NCBI RefSeq assembly: GCF_008704935.1
Contig: NZ_CP023692.1
Coordinates: forward strand, 5,051,001-5,115,000
Source of the DNA: Streptomyces vinaceus
Lineage (GTDB): Bacteria > Actinomycetota > Actinomycetes > Streptomycetales > Streptomycetaceae
Length of the DNA: 64,000 bases
Direction: 5' to 3'
In this document: positions 59,080 to 64,000 of the stretch, piece after piece
Position numbering within the stretch: the first letter of the stretch is position 1
How the letters are laid out: every line of letters starts with the position of its first letter
Position numbers and translations under genes: made by a program
Notes under the pieces: generated by a model
Database searches by the model: none
What the model saw: the letters and a program-made list of their open reading frames with translations, nothing else
Told to the model about the DNA's origin: nothing

Positions 59080-59712
59080 ATGGGTGAGTGGGTGGCGGGG
59101 GGTGCCGGGCTGCTGGCCGTCGTGGGCGCCGGCGTGGCGTACGTACTGCTGGACCGGGTGGCCCGGGAGGGGTTCGAGCGGCGGCGGGATGCCGAGCGGG
59201 TGCGGTTGCTGGCGCAGGTGGCCGAGCCCCCGGCGGACACGGGGGACCCGAAGTACGCCGATGTCGGGGGGCTGCCGGCTCCGCGGCGGGACGGGCACGG
59301 GGACGCCGAGTTCACGTCCGTGCTGGTCGAGTACTACGCCTACGGGCTGACGCAGGCGCGCAGCAGCTTCGTCACCAGCCAGCGGTTCGCCGGGGTGGGG
59401 GCCGCCATCCTGCTGCTCGGGGTGGCGCTCGCCGTGTGGAAGGCCGAGAGCAGCGGCGAGCTGTACCTCGGGGTGGTCACGAGCTCGGTGGGGCTGGTGA
59501 TCACGCTCGTCGGGCAGCTGTTCCACCGGCGGGCCGATGCGGCGCTCCGGCACATGGCCGCCCAGACGGCCTCCCTGCGCGAGGACCGGCGGGCCGCCGC
59601 GTCGATGCAGCGGGCCGTCGAGCTGCTGGAGGAGGTCGCCGACCCGGTGCTGCGGGCGCGCTTGCAGGCGGGTCTGATCATGAAGTTGTCCGGCGCCGAG
59701 CTGCCCCAGTAG
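59080..59712 (+). CDS. two-helix membrane protein, TRADD-N-associated-like
   Basis: A 210-residue protein. An N-terminal helix (about 5-25) is followed by a basic region and then a pair of transmembrane helices at about 106-124 and 130-150 in the context QARSSFVTSQRFAGVGAAILLLGVALA (in outline), GQLFHRRADAALRHMAAQTASLREDRR and LQAGLIMKLSGAELP. These match, as I recall, the 2-TM domain seen with TRADD-N domains in cyanobacteria and actinobacteria, linked by others to immunity-type signalling. No partner domain is fused here. The ATG lacks a strong ribosome site. It precedes the DUF2277 gene by 15 nt. Confidence 0.65.
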   Translation: MGEWVAGGAGLLAVVGAGVAYVLLDRVAREGFERRRDAERVRLLAQVAEPPADTGDPKYADVGGLPAPRRDGHGDAEFTSVLVEYYAYGLTQARSSFVTSQRFAGVGAAILLLGVALAVWKAESSGELYLGVVTSSVGLVITLVGQLFHRRADAALRHMAAQTASLREDRRAAASMQRAVELLEEVADPVLRARLQAGLIMKLSGAELPQ

Positions 59713-59727
59713 CGCGATAGTGGGTGT

Positions 59728-59964
59728 ATGTGCCGTTCCATTAAGACCCTGCGCCCGCCCGCCCTCCCCGAGAAGGCCACGGAGGAGGAGATCCGCGCCG
59801 CCGCCCTGCAGTACGTACGGAAGGTGTCCGGCTTCCGGGCGCCCGCCGCCCACAACCAGGAGGTCTTCGAGGCCGCCGTGGAGGCGATCGCCGAGGCGAC
59901 GCGGGACCTGCTGGAGGGTTTGCAGGTCAGGGGCGCTGCCGCCACTGCCACCGCCACCGCCTAG
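59728..59964 (+). CDS. DUF2277 protein
   Basis: A 78-residue soluble protein. MCRSIKTLRPPALPEKATEEEIRAAALQYVRKVSGFR in outline, then AHNQEVFEAAVEAIAEATRDLLEGL is the DUF2277 pattern. The Cys2 start is conserved in this family. The C-terminus is an Ala/Thr repeat. GATAGT lies 6 nt before the ATG, so a leaderless transcript is possible. Convergent with the secreted protein at 59974. Confidence 0.88.
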   Translation: MCRSIKTLRPPALPEKATEEEIRAAALQYVRKVSGFRAPAAHNQEVFEAAVEAIAEATRDLLEGLQVRGAAATATATA

Positions 59965-59973
59965 ACGTGTGGG

Positions 59974-60489
59974 TCAGGTGAGGCGGGAGCGGCGGCGGAG
60001 GAGCCAGACGCCGGTGCCCAGGGCGCCTGCGGCCAGGGTGGCGCCGAGGGCGATCTGGCCGGGGCTCATCGCGCCGACGCTGCCGCCCAGCCCGCCGCGG
60101 GCCGCGCCGGAGGTGACCTGGAGGGAGGCGGTGGCGCGCTGACCGCCGGAGCCGCCGCACTCGAACGTCACCGTGTACGTTCCGGTGGCGGTGTTGGTGG
60201 AGACGGTGGCGCTGCCGAAGAGGTTGGTGGCTTCGAGATTGCCCGGGGTCAGCCGTACGTTCCCGAAGGCGCTGGACGAGGCCGTCCCGGTCTTGGTCCC
60301 GCAGCCCGTGACGTTCAGGCTGACGCGGCCCCCCGGGGCGACGGCCGTGGGGGAGACGCTGCCGGACGGGGAGGCGCCACCGGCATGGGCGACCGTGGCG
60401 GGCGTGGCCGCGGCGAGGAGGAGGGCCGCGGCCGCGACCCCCTTCAGGAGGCGGCGGTTCGGCGGCTGGGCGAGCGGAGTGGCGGGCAT
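59974..60489 (-). CDS. small secreted protein with C-terminal membrane anchor
   Basis: A 171-residue protein I do not recognise. A signal peptide (1-36, ending AHA) is followed by a Ser/Thr/Gly-rich domain with two Cys residues (GCGTKT, ECGGSG) and a beta-like GTYTVTFEC strand, reminiscent of bacterial Ig-like or chaplin-type domains but without a clear match. A hydrophobic helix (about 142-163) and RRRSRLT form a C-terminal anchor without a sortase motif. GAGGAG precedes the ATG. It is probably at the cell surface. Confidence 0.7.
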   Translation of the reverse strand: MPATPLAQPPNRRLLKGVAAAALLLAAATPATVAHAGGASPSGSVSPTAVAPGGRVSLNVTGCGTKTGTASSSAFGNVRLTPGNLEATNLFGSATVSTNTATGTYTVTFECGGSGGQRATASLQVTSGAARGGLGGSVGAMSPGQIALGATLAAGALGTGVWLLRRRSRLT

Positions 60490-60657
60490 GGAGAGAACTC
60501 CTCGGGCTCCTCGAAACGGCGCGGCCAGGGCACGGATGTGACGCGGATTCGGTTGCGCGCCGTGCAGTGGACGTTAGGAGCCCGGGCCCGGGGCGGCGAT
60601 CGGGGCCGGGTGAACGGGTGAGCCGCTGCTCCGCCCGGGGGAACGGGCGGCCGGTCG

Positions 60658-61293
60658 CTAGGCTGCCGGGGCCGCCGTAGGGACGGGGCGGCGGATGACG
60701 AAGGCCGCCAGGGCGCCCGCGGCGAAGAGGGCGATCACGGAGACCGCCGTGCCGAGCCAGGTGGCGCCGAGCCACTGGGTGCCGAAGTAGCCGAGGGCCA
60801 CGCTGTACCCGGCCCACGCCATGCCCGCCAGCACCGACCAGGGCAGGAACTCCATGACCTTGCGGTGGGTCTTGCCCGCGCCGAGGGACACCACCGAGCG
60901 GCCGGCCGGGGCGAAGCGGGCGATCACCACCAGGGCACCGCCGCCACGGGCCAGGGCCGTGCCCAGGCGTTCGTGGGCGCGGGTCAGCCGACGGGACCGG
61001 GCGATCGCACGGTCCAGCCGGGCCCCGCCGCGCCGGGCCAGCCGGAATGCGGCCATGTCACCCAGTACCGACGAGGTCGTGGCGATCACCAGCAGCGCGA
61101 GGATGTCCGGCACCTGCGCCGGAACCGCCACGGGCACCGGACCCGCCGCACCGGCGGCCGCGGCGGCCGCCGCGGCGGTGATCACCAGAACCCCGCTGGG
61201 CAGCACCGGCAGGAAGACGTCGAGCACGATGGACACCGCCACCACGGCGTAGATCCACGGGCTCGCGGTCAGCGACCCCAGCGTCTCAAACAA
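60658..61293 (-). CDS. DedA family membrane protein
   Basis: A 211-residue protein with about five hydrophobic segments. The family loop VLDVFLPVLPSGVLVITA (about 21-38), then DMAAFRLARRGG, VIARFAPAGRSVVSLGAGKT (about 116-135) with the conserved Arg residues in RFAPAGR, and a C-terminal helix pair identify the VTT/DedA superfamily of lipid transporters or scramblases. The start is taken as TTG 61293 because GGGGAG lies 8 nt upstream; the longer frame has no domain. The phosphatase gene is 155 nt upstream on the same strand. Confidence 0.85.
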   Translation of the reverse strand: MFETLGSLTASPWIYAVVAVSIVLDVFLPVLPSGVLVITAAAAAAAAGAAGPVPVAVPAQVPDILALLVIATTSSVLGDMAAFRLARRGGARLDRAIARSRRLTRAHERLGTALARGGGALVVIARFAPAGRSVVSLGAGKTHRKVMEFLPWSVLAGMAWAGYSVALGYFGTQWLGATWLGTAVSVIALFAAGALAAFVIRRPVPTAAPAA

Positions 61294-61447
61294 GGCGGGA
61301 CTCCCCAGTCCGGTTGACGTGCTGCGGCATGAAGCGCCGCGACGTCGCGGGGAGCGGCAGGAGCGGCAGGAGCTGCTTGACAGCCATACAGCGTACGCCG
61401 GGCGTTGGTGCGCCGTATGCCCGGGGGCTGCCCGGGTGCACAGTGTG

Positions 61448-63172
<1,725 letters not shown>

Positions 63173-63240
63173 GCAACTCCCCCTCCTCCGTAGCCCCTTC
63201 GATCACGGTACGACGGAGGAGGGGGGCGTGACCTCCCCCT

Positions 63241-63360
63241 GGCGGGGGAGAGGGCGGGTGAATGGGCGGTGGGTGGGCGTGGGCGTGGGGTGTGGAGCGG
63301 GGGTGGGTGGAGCGTGGGTGGGGGGCGTGGGGCGTGGGTCGGTGGGGTGTTGTGGGTGGT
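63241..63360 (+). other. G-run sequence with quadruplex potential
   Basis: The + strand has more than a dozen GGG or longer runs separated by 1-5 nt with few C on that strand (for example GGGTGGGCGTGGGCGTGGGG at 63281). It is non-coding and lies between the phosphatase start and the stop of the HNH gene. Confidence 0.7.
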
Positions 63361-63384
63361 TCGGGTGCCGTTTCAGCCGCCGTT

Positions 63385-63999
63385 TCAGCAGCCGTTGAGG
63401 ATGCCCACCAGGGCCGACTTCTCGCCGGAGTCCATGCTCAGGCCCCAGTACTGCTTCACCTCGACCCACATCCGGGCGTAGGTGCAGCGGTAGGCGGTCC
63501 GCGACGGCAGCCACTTGCCCGGGTCTTGGTCGCCCTTGGCCTGGTTGACGTTGTCCGTCACCGCGATGAGCTGCGGGCGGGTGAGGTCGTTGGCGAACTG
63601 CTGGCGCTTGGAGGTGGTCCAGGAAGCGGCGCCGGAGCGCCAGGCCTCGGCGAGCGGGACGACGTGGTCGATGTCGAGGTCGGCGGCGTTGGTCCAGGTG
63701 GCGCCGTCGTACTCGGAGTACCAGCTGCCGCTCACGGCGGCGCAGGCGGAGTCGGTGACGACGCCGACGCCGTCGCGCTTGAGGACGGTCTCGCGGGTGT
63801 TGCAGGTGCCGGAGACGGTGCTCCAGTGCGGGAACAGGCTGCGGCTGTATCCGCTGAGGGACCCTTCCGTCTTCGGCGTGACCGTGGCGAGGTAGGAGCG
63901 GGCGGCCGCGGCGCTGATGGGGGCGGGCGGGGCGGCCTGGGCGGCGGGCGCGCTCACGAGGGAGGTGAGGGCGGCGAGCGTGGCGGCTGACGCGAGCAC
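63385..63999 (-). CDS. secreted HNH endonuclease (GmrSD C-domain-like), 5' truncated
   Basis: A protein of at least 204 residues, open at the window edge. The visible N-terminus is a hydrophobic signal core (ASAATLAALTSLVS, then AQA) whose start probably lies beyond 64000. The mature part has VTPKTEGSLSGYSRSLFPHW, RDGVGVVTDSACAAVSGSWYSEYDG (in outline), and the HNH core DIDHVVPLAEAWRSGA (about 109-124) followed by ANDLTRPQLIAVTDNVNQAKGD, matching the DUF1524/GmrSD-type HNH family. It is a likely extracellular nuclease. Four Cys suggest disulfides. The 5' end is cut, so length and start are unknown. Confidence 0.88.
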   Translation of the reverse strand: MLASAATLAALTSLVSAPAAQAAPPAPISAAAARSYLATVTPKTEGSLSGYSRSLFPHWSTVSGTCNTRETVLKRDGVGVVTDSACAAVSGSWYSEYDGATWTNAADLDIDHVVPLAEAWRSGAASWTTSKRQQFANDLTRPQLIAVTDNVNQAKGDQDPGKWLPSRTAYRCTYARMWVEVKQYWGLSMDSGEKSALVGILNGC

Positions 64000-64000
64000 G

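Overview
The window is a stretch of Streptomyces-type chromosome. It has very high GC, third codon positions dominated by G/C, many GTG starts, and short intergenic gaps. Genus-typical genes include an Mbl/MreB-like gene, a discrete type II fatty-acid-synthase operon headed by a PucR-type FasR regulator, homodimeric AceE, DUF3145, DUF3052 and tellurium-type TerD genes. From memory, the order of the fab genes, aceE and the ter genes resembles the core chromosome arm of S. coelicolor. I see no insertion sequence, prophage, integrase, CRISPR array or rRNA. One tRNA gene is present.

Layout. 1-582 holds no convincing gene. 0.6-11 kb: class II glutamine amidotransferase, secreted phospholipase-like protein, YbdK-type carboxylate-amine ligase, MFS exporter, a degenerate gene fragment, acyl-CoA carboxylase carboxyltransferase, LysE exporter with divergent Lrp regulator, and a GAF histidine kinase translationally coupled to mbl. 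11-18 kb: secreted lipase, small conserved proteins, a MarR regulator with divergent reductase and an Ohr peroxidase, EI24 protein, hotdog thioesterase, DUF1707/DUF4190 protein. 18-27 kb: two multi-membrane glycosyltransferase-like proteins, nitrilase-type amidohydrolase, TetR with divergent GH3 glycosidase, GDSL lipoprotein. 27-33 kb: DUF3145 and the fasR-fabD-fabH-acpP-fabF operon. 33-42 kb: pirin, serine hydrolase, a MerR/aldo-keto reductase pair, DUF4429, alpha/beta hydrolase, TetR with divergent DHA2 drug exporter, I36 inhibitor-like protein, potassium channel. 42-46 kb: aceE, DUF3052, peroxiredoxin. 46.6-55.6 kb: a Ter stress module. 55.7-64 kb: O-methyltransferase, FmdB zinc ribbon, DUF4383, coiled-coil protein, tRNA-Val, a TRADD-N-associated-like membrane protein, DedA, PhoD-type phosphatase, and a secreted HNH nuclease cut by the window edge.

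How the genes work together. The fab operon makes acyl chains under FasR, with aceE supplying acetyl-CoA nearby. The Ter block combines metal-binding TerD/TerA and a TerC-like membrane protein with a CitE-like lyase, a phosphoribosyltransferase/StiP-like fusion and a HAD phosphatase. This matches the computationally proposed Ter pathway to a nucleoside-like metabolite, and it is the most system-like part of the window. Several regulator/target pairs show clear operators, notably a MerR site in a 19-bp spacer and a TetR-type dyad in a promoter spacer. At least eight genes have a TAnnnT hexamer 5-7 nt before the start codon and no clear Shine-Dalgarno, suggesting leaderless transcripts.
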